Positions 55,472 through 63,734 of a stretch of 64,000 nucleotides of DNA are shown one piece after another; positions within the stretch are counted from its first letter, which is position 1, and every line of letters begins with the position of its first letter. The DNA is from Phaeobacter italicus (GTDB lineage: Bacteria; Pseudomonadota; Alphaproteobacteria; Rhodobacterales; Rhodobacteraceae). The stretch covers positions 868,001 to 932,000 of the forward strand of contig NZ_CVRM01000011.1 of assembly GCF_001258055.1 (NCBI RefSeq), in the 5' to 3' direction. The notes beneath the pieces were generated by a model, which was not told the DNA's origin, searched no databases, and saw only the letters and a program-made list of their open reading frames with translations. A program made the translations under genes and the position numbers.

Positions 55472-56657
55472 CACCTGCACCCTCCGCTATGGGAGGCAGG
55501 CCCAGCAGGCTGCGTTTTTCGGCGGCGGTCAGGAAATCGGCGCTGCTGACGCGGCGCCACTGGGCCTCGCGTTCGGCGGCAAGTGCAGGCACCTGATCAA
55601 GATCGGGTCGCAGCCGCAGCGCAGCGTCCCCACCCCGCGACAACCAGTCCGACAGCGCCGCCGTCACCCGCGCCACAAGGGGCAGAACCGTCAGGCGATA
55701 AAAGGCGCGGTTGGCCTCCTGATAGTTGGCATAGGTCGCATCCCCCGGCAGCCCCATCAGCATGGGCGGCACCCCAAAGGCCAACGCGATCTCGCGGGCG
55801 GCGGCCTCTTTGGTCTGTTGAAATTCCATGTCCGACGGGGAAAAGCCCATCGGCTTCCAGTCCAGCCCGCCCTCAAGAACCATCGGGCGACCGGCGTTGC
55901 GTGCGCCCTGATAGTTGGCCTCGATCTCTTCGCTCAGGCGGCGGAACTGATCCTCTGCCATCAGGCCCTGGCCGTCACCACCGCTCCACACCAACGCGCC
56001 CGAAGGACGCGCTGCATTATCGAGGAGCGCCTTTGACCAGCGCGACGCCGACGTATGCACATCCACCGCCATCGCCGCAGCCTGCATCGCTGAAAACCCG
56101 TAGTGGTCATCCTGAGGGTGAAAGCTGCGCAGATGGCAAATGGGCGCGCTGGCAGAGCGCACATCATAGCGGTGCCTGCGACCCGAAACCTCGTAGTCAT
56201 AGGCCACCGGCCAGCCATCGGCACCGGGCACCACGCTCATCCGGTCGGGGCGCAGGATATGCAGCTCAGTCGGCAGTGCGGACTGCGCCATGTCCTGACT
56301 GCCCGCGCCTTCGATGTAGGCATTGCCGCTCAGCAGCAGATGGCCAAACAGCGCTTCCAGAAATTCGGCCCGGCCCTGCCCGCAGTTGGGGCGGTCCAAC
56401 AGGGCCAGGATCGGGTGGCTGTCATAGCGGCGATTGTCATCCTGCAGAACCAGCGGCAGGGCGGCGGCGGCCTCGGCGATCATCTTGACCGCGCGGTAGC
56501 CGACGGGATTGGCAGCAAAGCCATTACGAGTGAGCGCCCCTGCGTCCCGTGGGCTCCACCCCGGAGCAGATGCACCGTGCCAGCCGATCACACGCGCGGG
56601 GGCGGCTGTCTTCGTTTCAACGGGCTTGGGTTTGCGCCGCAGGACGTCAAAGACCAT
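55464..56657 (-). CDS. g3: GTA gp3, portal protein
   Basis: A 397-aa HK97-family portal. Conserved: NPVGYRAVKMIAEAAAALPL, LLDRPN, YIEGAG-like and the GLPGDATYANYQEANRAFY stretch near the end. Twelve copies form the DNA entry pore. Start at MVFDVLRRKPK behind AAGGA. Confidence 0.93.
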   Translation of the reverse strand: MVFDVLRRKPKPVETKTAAPARVIGWHGASAPGWSPRDAGALTRNGFAANPVGYRAVKMIAEAAAALPLVLQDDNRRYDSHPILALLDRPNCGQGRAEFLEALFGHLLLSGNAYIEGAGSQDMAQSALPTELHILRPDRMSVVPGADGWPVAYDYEVSGRRHRYDVRSASAPICHLRSFHPQDDHYGFSAMQAAAMAVDVHTSASRWSKALLDNAARPSGALVWSGGDGQGLMAEDQFRRLSEEIEANYQGARNAGRPMVLEGGLDWKPMGFSPSDMEFQQTKEAAAREIALAFGVPPMLMGLPGDATYANYQEANRAFYRLTVLPLVARVTAALSDWLSRGGDAALRLRPDLDQVPALAAEREAQWRRVSSADFLTAAEKRSLLGLPPIAEGAGDD

Positions 56658-56918
56658 GGTCCATTCCTTTTGCCGGGCGGGCTGTCCGGGGCGTCTGATC
56701 GCCGGAGAGCCGGTTGCGTCTTGAGTGAGACCTTTATGCCGCGCAGATTTGAATGAAATTTGAGCGATGCGTTCGCACCCCATGCAACACCCGGCCCAAA
56801 CCGTTGATAAAACGCATGAAACGCCCGTTGCATGGCGGGCGTTTCAAGGCGTGGTTCCGGGGCAGGCTCAGGTCCAGAGGTGCAGGCACAGGGCCAGAGG
56901 GTCAGGGACGGGTCGCTA

Positions 56919-58262
56919 TCAGATCATCCGAACTCGTGGCATCCGGTGCTGTGCGGCCGGGGTCAGCAGCAGTTCGTCCACCGCCCAGACCAGCGCGTCC
57001 AGCCGGTCCGGGGAGCCCTGCCCGAGATAGCCACGCGGGGTCATCTGACACATCTGATCCTCCAGCGCGCCAAGCCCCGGCAGATGGCGGACCCGCCCCT
57101 GTTCATAGAGGGCGGCCACCGGCTCTGCGCGGGCGCCCTTGCTGCGCGCGGCGTGACGTGGGCGGAATGGGACCAGCGGATCAATCTGGCGCAGCAGGCT
57201 TTCCACCAGCGCCCCGCCCTGATTGACCTCCGCCACCACCCGATCCGCATCAAAGCGATGGGCGGCATCCACCACGGCCTGTGCCCAGACCAATGGCCGC
57301 GCCCCCTGCACCGTGCAATCAGCAAGCACATAGGCCCGCCAGTCCTGTGGCGGCCCCTGCAGCACGGCCCCCACAACGAGAATGCCGCAGGCGTCAGAGG
57401 ATTTGCCAGCGCTCACCGCCGGGTCAACCGCCACAACCACACGGTCCAGCGGCGGGGCGCTGCGCACCTGCGCGCCCACCAGACCGGCGTTGCACCACAA
57501 TGCGCCCTCTACATCCTGCAAAAGGACCCCATCCAGTTCCTGCCGCCCCAGACGTGAGCCCGCGTAGCGGTTGCGCACCTCTTCGATGAAGGAGGTGGCG
57601 AGGTTGGCGCGATTGGCCTCTGTTGCGGCATGGGTCTGCACGGTGGACGGGCTCGCCAGCAGATCCCGCAGCACAGACACGTTGCGCGGCGTGGTGGTGA
57701 CACAGACGCGCGGATCCGTGCCCAGTCGCAACGCAAACTGCAGCATGTCCCAACTGTCCTGCCCGCGCTTCCATTTCGCCAGTTCATCCGCCCAGGCAGC
57801 GTCAAACTGCGGGCCGCGCAGGGCCTCCGGGTCGTGGGCGGAAAAGGCCTGCGCGGTGGCACCATTGGGCCAGATCAGCCGCCGCTCCGTCGCTTTCCAT
57901 TGGGGACGGCGATCTGGTGGGGTACAGGCGAGAATGCCACTGTCGCCCTGCACCATGACATCGCGCACCTGATCGTAGGTTTCCCCAAGCAAGGCGATAC
58001 GCCGGGCGCGGCCTGCGGACAGGGGTGTTGACCCTTCGGCCAGCGCACGCACCCATTCGGCGCCTGCGCGTGTCTTTCCTGCGCCGCGTCCACCAAGGAT
58101 GACCCAGCTGCGCCAGTCTCCTTTCGGGGCGCGTTGATGCGGCAGGGACCACAGATCAAAGACATAAGGCATCGCGGCAAGATCATGGTCGCTCAGCCCG
58201 TTCAGAAAGGCCTGCTGCGCCGAGACTGGCGCCGAGGCGAGACAGGCGGCTTTCGATTTCAT
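56919..58262 (-). CDS. g2: GTA gp2, large terminase
   Basis: A DNA-packaging ATPase and nuclease of about 447 aa. Walker A GGRGAGKT with WVILG before it, and acidic catalytic residues in VVVAVDPAVSAG, DACGILV and the RLDALVWA end are present. The start is uncertain: MKSKAACLAS at 58262 or an ATG 12 nt upstream, both inside the end of g1, giving about 80 bp of overlap. It packages roughly headful lengths of random host DNA in GTAs. Confidence 0.9.
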   Translation of the reverse strand: MKSKAACLASAPVSAQQAFLNGLSDHDLAAMPYVFDLWSLPHQRAPKGDWRSWVILGGRGAGKTRAGAEWVRALAEGSTPLSAGRARRIALLGETYDQVRDVMVQGDSGILACTPPDRRPQWKATERRLIWPNGATAQAFSAHDPEALRGPQFDAAWADELAKWKRGQDSWDMLQFALRLGTDPRVCVTTTPRNVSVLRDLLASPSTVQTHAATEANRANLATSFIEEVRNRYAGSRLGRQELDGVLLQDVEGALWCNAGLVGAQVRSAPPLDRVVVAVDPAVSAGKSSDACGILVVGAVLQGPPQDWRAYVLADCTVQGARPLVWAQAVVDAAHRFDADRVVAEVNQGGALVESLLRQIDPLVPFRPRHAARSKGARAEPVAALYEQGRVRHLPGLGALEDQMCQMTPRGYLGQGSPDRLDALVWAVDELLLTPAAQHRMPRVRMI

Positions 58263-58599
58263 CGCGGGCGGCATCAAGGTCGAGACCGGCAGCGGCCTGG
58301 TGGTCGTGGCTTTGTTCGACAAGGGTCTTCTCCACTTTCTGACTGTCACGGATCAGGCTTTCCAGCTTGGCAATGCGCGGCGTGCTGAGCGCCTCTTCTT
58401 CGCTGTCACATTGCAACCGGTAGAGCATCGCTTCGGCCTCCTGACGGAGCCGTTCGATGGAATCATGGAGCGACATCAACAGGCCGGAGGTCTTGGCCAG
58501 CCGGTGCTCCGGGCGCATGCTGGGCGCCCCAGAGCGATGGGCCGGGGCCGCACTGCGCGACGGGGGCCTATGGCCGCTGTTGGAGTGGTAGGTTGTCAT
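58183..58599 (-). CDS. g1: GTA gp1, small terminase
   Basis: A 138-aa protein with helical segments (HDSIERLRQEAEAML and PRIAKLESLIRDSQKVE) and a C-terminal LDAARDEIESRLSRLGASL segment resembling the TerS of R. capsulatus, recruits DNA to the packaging motor. First gene of the cluster; GAGG nine bases before the ATG. Confidence 0.8.
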   Translation of the reverse strand: MTTYHSNSGHRPPSRSAAPAHRSGAPSMRPEHRLAKTSGLLMSLHDSIERLRQEAEAMLYRLQCDSEEEALSTPRIAKLESLIRDSQKVEKTLVEQSHDHQAAAGLDLDAARDEIESRLSRLGASLGAAGLSERAERP

Positions 58600-58717
58600 C
58601 TGTCGGGGCCTCTTTGGTTGGGGGCCTCCGTCCGGATCTGCTGCCCTATCAGACTGTCATGGCCCGGCAGATCCGTCAAATTCAGCGACCCAGCAACAGA
58701 CCGCAGAGCATTGAAAC

Positions 58718-58747
58718 ACTTAGGTTTTCCTGTCAGCCCATTGCCAA
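58718..58747 (-). promoter_or_regulatory. Candidate promoter of GTA cluster
   Basis: On the minus strand TTGGCA, 18 nt, CTAAGT, ending 119 nt before g1. Weak match; GTA clusters in relatives need the activator GafA and CtrA, neither of which is in this window. Confidence 0.3.
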
Positions 58748-58778
58748 GTCGTTAACCCGACGCGCAGGCATCGCAGAT

Positions 58779-58806
58779 AAAAAAAGGGACGCAACGGCGT
58801 CCCTTT
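58779..58806 (-). terminator. Terminator of mltG
   Basis: Perfect 9-bp stem (58783-58791 with 58798-58806), loop CAACGG, followed on the minus strand by at least seven T (58779-58785). Confidence 0.93.
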
Positions 58807-58832
58807 CCAATGGTTTAACGATGCACAGCGCA

Positions 58833-59987
58833 TCAGTTGTTGTTGCGCTCGGCTTCGATCTGGCGCCATTTGGCGACATTGCGATTGTGCTCTTCCAGGG
58901 TGACGGCAAAGGCATGTCCGCCGGTCCCATCGGCCACAAAGAAGATATAGTCGCTGTCCGCCGGGTTCACCGCCGCCTGCAGGCTGGCAAGACCGGGGTT
59001 GGCAATCGGGGTGGGTGGCAATCCCTCAATCACATAGGTGTTCCAAGGGGTTGCGCGGCGCAGTTCGCTCTGACGCAGGCCGCGGCCCAGCACACCTTCA
59101 CCTTTGGTGACGCCATAGATCACCGTCGGGTCCGTCTGCAGACGCATGCCGCGGTTGAGGCGGTTGGTAAAGACCGCTGCCACCTCTGGCCGTTCCTCTG
59201 CAACGCCGGTTTCCTTTTCGATGATCGAGGCAAGGATCAGCATCTCTTCGGGCGAATTGACCGCAGCCCGATCAGAGCGTGATTCCCAGGCGGCGTTGAT
59301 GCGCAGGATCTGACGTTCCTGCATCTCTGCCAGAATGTCAGCGCGGTTGTCGCCGGGGGCCACTTCGTAGCTGTCAGGCGCCAAGAGCCCCTCTGCCGGG
59401 CGCTCACCGGGATCCCCTTGCAGGATATCCATCGCCTTGAGCGACTCGACCACCTGCCAGCTGGTGACACCTTCGGCCAGCGCGATCCGATACCGGGTGT
59501 CGGCCTCGGCCTTCTTTTCGTTGTAGATCGCCGGAACCTCATCAGTGCCGGGCACGAATTCGGCGCGTTCGACAAAGCTGTTGGTCGCAGGATCCAGCTC
59601 GCGCACCTCTGCCAGCACGCGGGTCACACCCACGCGATAGACGATTTCGGTGCCACAGCTGCTGGCGCCACCACGGGTGATCTGATCGGTGATCTCTGCC
59701 ATCGACACGCCCGGCTGCAGCAGGTAGCTGCCGGCCTTCAACTGGCTGGTCTTGTCCGCATAACGCGCGCCAATGCGAAACATCGCATCAGAGCTGATGG
59801 CGCCCTGCTCTGCCAGATTGCGGCTGACCCGCGTCATGTTGGTGCCCGACGGCACCCGCAGGCAGATCGCGCTCTCCAGCGGGCCTTCGGAGGTGTATTG
59901 CGACTTGCCCCAGAGGATGACGCCGCCCAAAAGGAACAGCATCACCACCAGGACTGTCAGCATGTTAGAGGCGAGGCTGCGCCACAT
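58833..59987 (-). CDS. mltG: Endolytic murein transglycosylase
   Basis: A 384-aa membrane-anchored glycosidase (YceG family) that terminates nascent peptidoglycan strands. One membrane span (about residues 8-28), a LysM-like region, then the catalytic domain with the Glu in ASIIEKETGV and FTNRLNRGMRLQTDPTVIYG plus TPIANPGL. The ATG is part of a GTGATG junction with the fabF stop. Typical neighbour of fabF. Confidence 0.95.
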   Translation of the reverse strand: MWRSLASNMLTVLVVMLFLLGGVILWGKSQYTSEGPLESAICLRVPSGTNMTRVSRNLAEQGAISSDAMFRIGARYADKTSQLKAGSYLLQPGVSMAEITDQITRGGASSCGTEIVYRVGVTRVLAEVRELDPATNSFVERAEFVPGTDEVPAIYNEKKAEADTRYRIALAEGVTSWQVVESLKAMDILQGDPGERPAEGLLAPDSYEVAPGDNRADILAEMQERQILRINAAWESRSDRAAVNSPEEMLILASIIEKETGVAEERPEVAAVFTNRLNRGMRLQTDPTVIYGVTKGEGVLGRGLRQSELRRATPWNTYVIEGLPPTPIANPGLASLQAAVNPADSDYIFFVADGTGGHAFAVTLEEHNRNVAKWRQIEAERNNN

Positions 59988-61252
59988 CACTTGGGCTTCC
60001 CGAAGATCACCGATGCGTTGGTGCCGCCAAAGCCAAAGGAGTTGGACAGCGCCACGTTGATTTCCCGCTCACGCTTGGCGTTGGGGGCCAGGTCAACGGC
60101 GGTTTCAACGGCCGGGTTGTCGAGGTTGATGGTGGGCGGTGCCACCTGATCGCGGATCGCCAGGATCGAGAAGATCGCCTCGATCGCGCCAGCCGCACCC
60201 AACAGGTGGCCGGTGGCGGATTTGGTCGAGGACATGGTGACCTTGCCCGCAGCGTCGCCCATCATGCGCTCTACCGCGCCCAGTTCGATGGTGTCGGCCA
60301 TGGTCGATGTGCCATGCGCGTTGATATAGTCGATGTCGGCAGGCTCCAGCCCGGCGTTCTTCAGCGCGGCCCGCATGGAGCGTTCGCCACCTTCACCGTC
60401 CTCGGAGGGCGCGGTGATGTGATAGGCATCGCCCGACAGGCCATAGCCCAGCACTTCGGCATAGATCTTGGCGCCACGGGCCACCGCGTGATCGTAGTCT
60501 TCCAGAACCACGATGCCCGCACCCTCGCCCATGACAAACCCGTCACGATCCGCATCATAGGGCCGCGATGCCGCCTTGGGGTCGTCTGCCCGTTTGGTGG
60601 ACAGCGCCTTGCACGCGTTAAAGCCCGCAATGCCGATCTCGCAGATGGCCGCTTCGGCGCCACCGGCAACCATGACATCCGCATCACCCGAACGGATCAG
60701 ACGTGCCGCATCCCCGATCGCATGAGCGCCGGTGGAACAGGCCGTCACAACCGAATGGTTCGGCCCCTTGAAGCCATGACGGATCGACACCTGACCAGAG
60801 ATCAGGTTGATCAGCGCGCCCGGAATAAAGAAGGGCGATACCCGACGGGGGCCTTTTTCCTTGATCATCACGGCCGTGTCCGCAATCGAGGACAGACCAC
60901 CGATGCCAGAGCCGATCATCACGCCAGTGCGCAGCAGGCTCTCTTCGTCCTCGGGCGTCCAGCCCGCATCCTTGACCGCCATTTCCGCAGCCGCGATGCC
61001 ATAAAGGATGAAGTCATCAATCTTTTTCTGGTCTTTCTTCACCACCCAGTCATCCGGGTTGAAGGTGCCTTCGGTTCCGTCGCCACGGGGCACTTCGCAG
61101 GCGTAGGTGGTGGCCACGCCGCTTTCGACCGCATCAAAATGCGTGATCGGCCCCGCGCCGGACTGCCCGTCCAGCAACCGCGACCATGTTTCTTCGACGC
61201 CGCTGGCCAGCGGTGTGACCAAGCCCAGTCCGGTAACAACTACTCGACGCAT
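59987..61252 (-). CDS. fabF: 3-oxoacyl-ACP synthase II
   Basis: Condenses malonyl-ACP with acyl-ACP in fatty acid elongation. The 421-aa length is normal. Nucleophile Cys172 in TACSTGAHA, His in NAHGTST and ATGHLLG, and Lys in STKSATGH are present. The start is the ATG of MRRVVVTG with GGAGG upstream; 21 upstream codons are discarded. Coupled to mltG, with acpP 1.5 kb upstream beyond the PilZ gene on the opposite strand. Confidence 0.96.
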   Translation of the reverse strand: MRRVVVTGLGLVTPLASGVEETWSRLLDGQSGAGPITHFDAVESGVATTYACEVPRGDGTEGTFNPDDWVVKKDQKKIDDFILYGIAAAEMAVKDAGWTPEDEESLLRTGVMIGSGIGGLSSIADTAVMIKEKGPRRVSPFFIPGALINLISGQVSIRHGFKGPNHSVVTACSTGAHAIGDAARLIRSGDADVMVAGGAEAAICEIGIAGFNACKALSTKRADDPKAASRPYDADRDGFVMGEGAGIVVLEDYDHAVARGAKIYAEVLGYGLSGDAYHITAPSEDGEGGERSMRAALKNAGLEPADIDYINAHGTSTMADTIELGAVERMMGDAAGKVTMSSTKSATGHLLGAAGAIEAIFSILAIRDQVAPPTINLDNPAVETAVDLAPNAKREREINVALSNSFGFGGTNASVIFGKPK

Positions 61253-61652
61253 TTCTTGCCCTCCTTTGCCTCGGCAATTTGTCCCCAAATAGCTTGGATT
61301 GGCGCAAAGGTGCAAGAGCCCGCTGCCCCGGCCTGATCCTGACAGGTTTTATGCTGACCTGCGGACCCTTTAGGCTGGCATTAAGACTTGGGTGCTACCT
61401 TGCGGTTGTTTTCGCGCCTTGCCTGCGTTCAGGCACATATGACCGCAGACGGGCCGATTTGCGGCGCCAAACTCGATCGGGCGCCAGATCGCTAATGACG
61501 GAAATTGGGACGGTTCTTTGTTGATGACACATTCTTACTTCAGCGGGAAAATTCCCGGTTTGCGTGGTTCGTATCTGCGGGGGGGAGTGCGGAGGGCACA
61601 CCCCTCCCCCTCGTGCACCTCATCTCTTTCACTGCAAGGGCGCTGCAGCCTG
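61253..61652. other. Gap before the PilZ gene
   Basis: Holds the fabF promoter side and the leader of the PilZ gene. The PilZ frame is open from 61518, so a longer protein (359 aa from the ATG at 61524) cannot be excluded. No other gene seen. Confidence 0.4.
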
Positions 61653-62603
61653 ATGGCGCGGATGCGCCGGGGCGTGGCAGCCGCATTGCTCGCAGGCGCA
61701 AGCCTTGCACCACTCGCCACCACCGCAGAGGCGGCTGATTGTCAGGTGTTTGAGGATCTGATGACCCTCACCTCTGTCAGCGAGAATTATCTCGGCTACC
61801 TGCAAAGCGGCTTTGCCCCCGATACTGCCCAACAGATGGAGCGGGTGATTGCGGGCACATCCCGCCGCGAGCTGCACAATGGGCTGCGCACCGGCAACAT
61901 GGGCCAGCTGACCCGTGACACGGACGGGTTGCTCGCCCAGCAGAACACCCTCTTGCAGATCGACCGCAGCCAGGGGCGCCAGGCGGCGTTGCAGACATCG
62001 CAGCGGATGAATGCCGATGGCAACCTGGCCGCCTATCGTCAGGCGCTGACCCTGACGGCCTGCTACAATGAAAACCAGCTGCAAGGCGTGACAACCGTTG
62101 TCGGCCAGCTGCCGTCTATCGGCGGCGTTCCTGCAGGCACGGCAACCGCGGGCGCGCTGGGGCTGGTGGTTCTGGCGATCCTTGCCTTCATCGCCACAGA
62201 GCGGCGCACACGTATGCTGAATGCGCGGCGCAAACGCTATACCTGTGCGCTGGAATGCACCCTGCATGACGGCGGTGTCGCAACCGAGGCTGCAATCCTC
62301 GACATCAGCCAGGAAGGCGCCAAGATCGAAGCCCACTGCAACAGCCAGGTTGGCGCCAAGATCACGCTGGAGATGCCCGACGGGGTTGACCCCGCTCGAC
62401 TTGAGGGGCGGATCCTGTGGGTCAATGCCGATCATTTCGGCATCAAATTCTCGCGCATCCTGTCGCGCACCGAAGTCGAGGCGATTGCCGAAAACGAACT
62501 GTCAGAGGTGTTTGACCCCTACGCCCCGGATCCGGACCCGGCGATGATTGCCAGCGATGGTGCCGATATGGACAAGGGCGAACAGGGCGCACGCCGCCAC
62601 TGA
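61653..62603 (+). CDS. Membrane PilZ-domain protein with periplasmic part
   Basis: A 316-aa protein: signal peptide (MARMRRGVAAALLAGASLAP..., about 1-27), helical periplasmic region (about 28-150), one membrane span (about 153-175, ATAGALGLVVLAILAFIA), and a cytoplasmic PilZ domain (about 178-285) with an RRKRY arginine motif and DISQEG, the D-x-S-x-x-G c-di-GMP motif. It should sense c-di-GMP and pass the signal to the periplasm or the reverse. No output partner is identified. The start is the most uncertain point: upstream in-frame ATG and TTG exist, and no strong ribosome site is seen for any. Confidence 0.7.
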   Translation: MARMRRGVAAALLAGASLAPLATTAEAADCQVFEDLMTLTSVSENYLGYLQSGFAPDTAQQMERVIAGTSRRELHNGLRTGNMGQLTRDTDGLLAQQNTLLQIDRSQGRQAALQTSQRMNADGNLAAYRQALTLTACYNENQLQGVTTVVGQLPSIGGVPAGTATAGALGLVVLAILAFIATERRTRMLNARRKRYTCALECTLHDGGVATEAAILDISQEGAKIEAHCNSQVGAKITLEMPDGVDPARLEGRILWVNADHFGIKFSRILSRTEVEAIAENELSEVFDPYAPDPDPAMIASDGADMDKGEQGARRH

Positions 62604-62690
62604 CCCTGATCAGACAGCGATGGCAAGGTGAACCCGGATCCGGCGAAACGGGCACATGGATAGCGGCGGCATCTGACCGCCCTCAAGCAA

Positions 62691-62723
62691 AGAAAAACGG
62701 CGCCTTCCGCAGAAGACGCCGTT
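62691..62723 (-). terminator. Terminator of acpP
   Basis: Stem AACGGCG/CGCCGTT (62696-62702 with 62717-62723) plus an inner GAAG/CTTC pairing, T-run on the minus strand. Confidence 0.9.
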
Positions 62724-62749
62724 CGAAAATCTCTGATCGATAAATCGGA

Positions 62750-62983
62750 TCAGGACGCTTCGCTGATGAACTTCACCGCATCGCCAAAGGTCTGGATGGT
62801 CTCTGCCGCGTCATCGGGGATCTCGATGCCGAACTCTTCTTCGAAGGCCATGACCAGCTCAACGGTGTCCAGGCTGTCTGCGCCCAGGTCGTCGATGAAC
62901 GACGCGTTTTCGGTCACTTTGTCTTCTTCAACACCCAGGTGTTCCACAACGATCTTTTTTACGCGGTCTGCGACGTCGCTCAT
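62750..62983 (-). CDS. acpP: Acyl carrier protein
   Basis: A 77-aa acidic four-helix protein. Ser37 in the GADSLDTVE motif takes the phosphopantetheine arm made in part by CoaD-derived CoA. Substrate carrier for FabF and FabG, which flank it. Confidence 0.98.
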   Translation of the reverse strand: MSDVADRVKKIVVEHLGVEEDKVTENASFIDDLGADSLDTVELVMAFEEEFGIEIPDDAAETIQTFGDAVKFISEAS

Positions 62984-63643
62984 GTCAATTCCTCATCATT
63001 TCAGGGCATGTGCCCGGTTCTGCCCTTGCCCGCTCGGGGCGGCTTGGTTGTGCCCGAAGCGGGCGGTTGTGTCCCGCACTGCGGGAATGCCAAGGCACCC
63101 CAGAACAGAGGGACCGCTGGCAAAGATGCGCCGCCTATAACACAGACGAACGCTGAGGCAAACGATTTCGCAGCATCAGTGCCGCGCGACCACCTCGAAC
63201 CTGCCCTAGCGGAAATCGCCGCAGCAGAGTGGGCATTTGGCCATCCCGGACGCGAACTGCAAGTCCCGGCTGCCTGTTTTTTGCGCCACGGTGCGGAGGA
63301 TGGCAGATTTTTGCACAAACTCAAGAGCTTCGCCGCAACTTGGGGCAAGCCCCTACAGGCCAGCCTATCAGAAAACCACCCTGTCACCCGACGGAACCCC
63401 CGTTGTTTTGCGTTCCCGCCCTGCATCAGATTGCGGCGCGGGTCGGGGTGAGAGGCCACGGCAGACACCTCAGGACCTCCCCTGACATATCCGCCTTGCA
63501 GGGCTTGCACGGCGCAGCCCGCCAGAGAATCTGGCCCCGTCGCCCGTTTGTGTTTTCGCTGTCTGTGCCCGCCTGTGCGTGCCCTCCTGTCTGCGGCCAC
63601 CTGTCTGCGCCCATCTGTGCGGGCGCGCTTGCTGCGGGCCATG
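62984..63643. other. 660-bp region between fabG and acpP
   Basis: No recognised gene; the longest frames (247 and 242 codons) read as Ser/Arg/Pro-rich, non-protein-like translations. It contains a 14-bp tandem repeat (63559-63628). The acpP promoter must lie here. Confidence 0.5.
63559..63628. repeat. 14-bp imperfect tandem repeat, five copies
   Basis: Five adjacent 14-nt units with consensus CTGTCTGYGCCCRY: copies start at 63559, 63573, 63587, 63601 and 63615. No open frame makes sense of it. Confidence 0.75.
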
Positions 63644-63674
63644 AAAAAAACCGCAACCAGCCATCTGGTTGCGG
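63644..63674 (-). terminator. Terminator of fabG
   Basis: Perfect 10-bp stem CCGCAACCAG (63651-63660) with CTGGTTGCGG (63665-63674), loop CCAT; seven T follow on the minus strand. Confidence 0.93.
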
Positions 63675-63734
63675 GCAAATTCCAAGGCAAGCGCGGTGCA
63701 CCATCACCGCAGCCGCCCAAGACAGGCAAAAGCC

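Noticed and set aside
43420-58599. GTA cluster as an ordinary prophage
   Set aside because: No integrase, repressor, replication genes or attachment sites; gene order and short tape measure fit a GTA.
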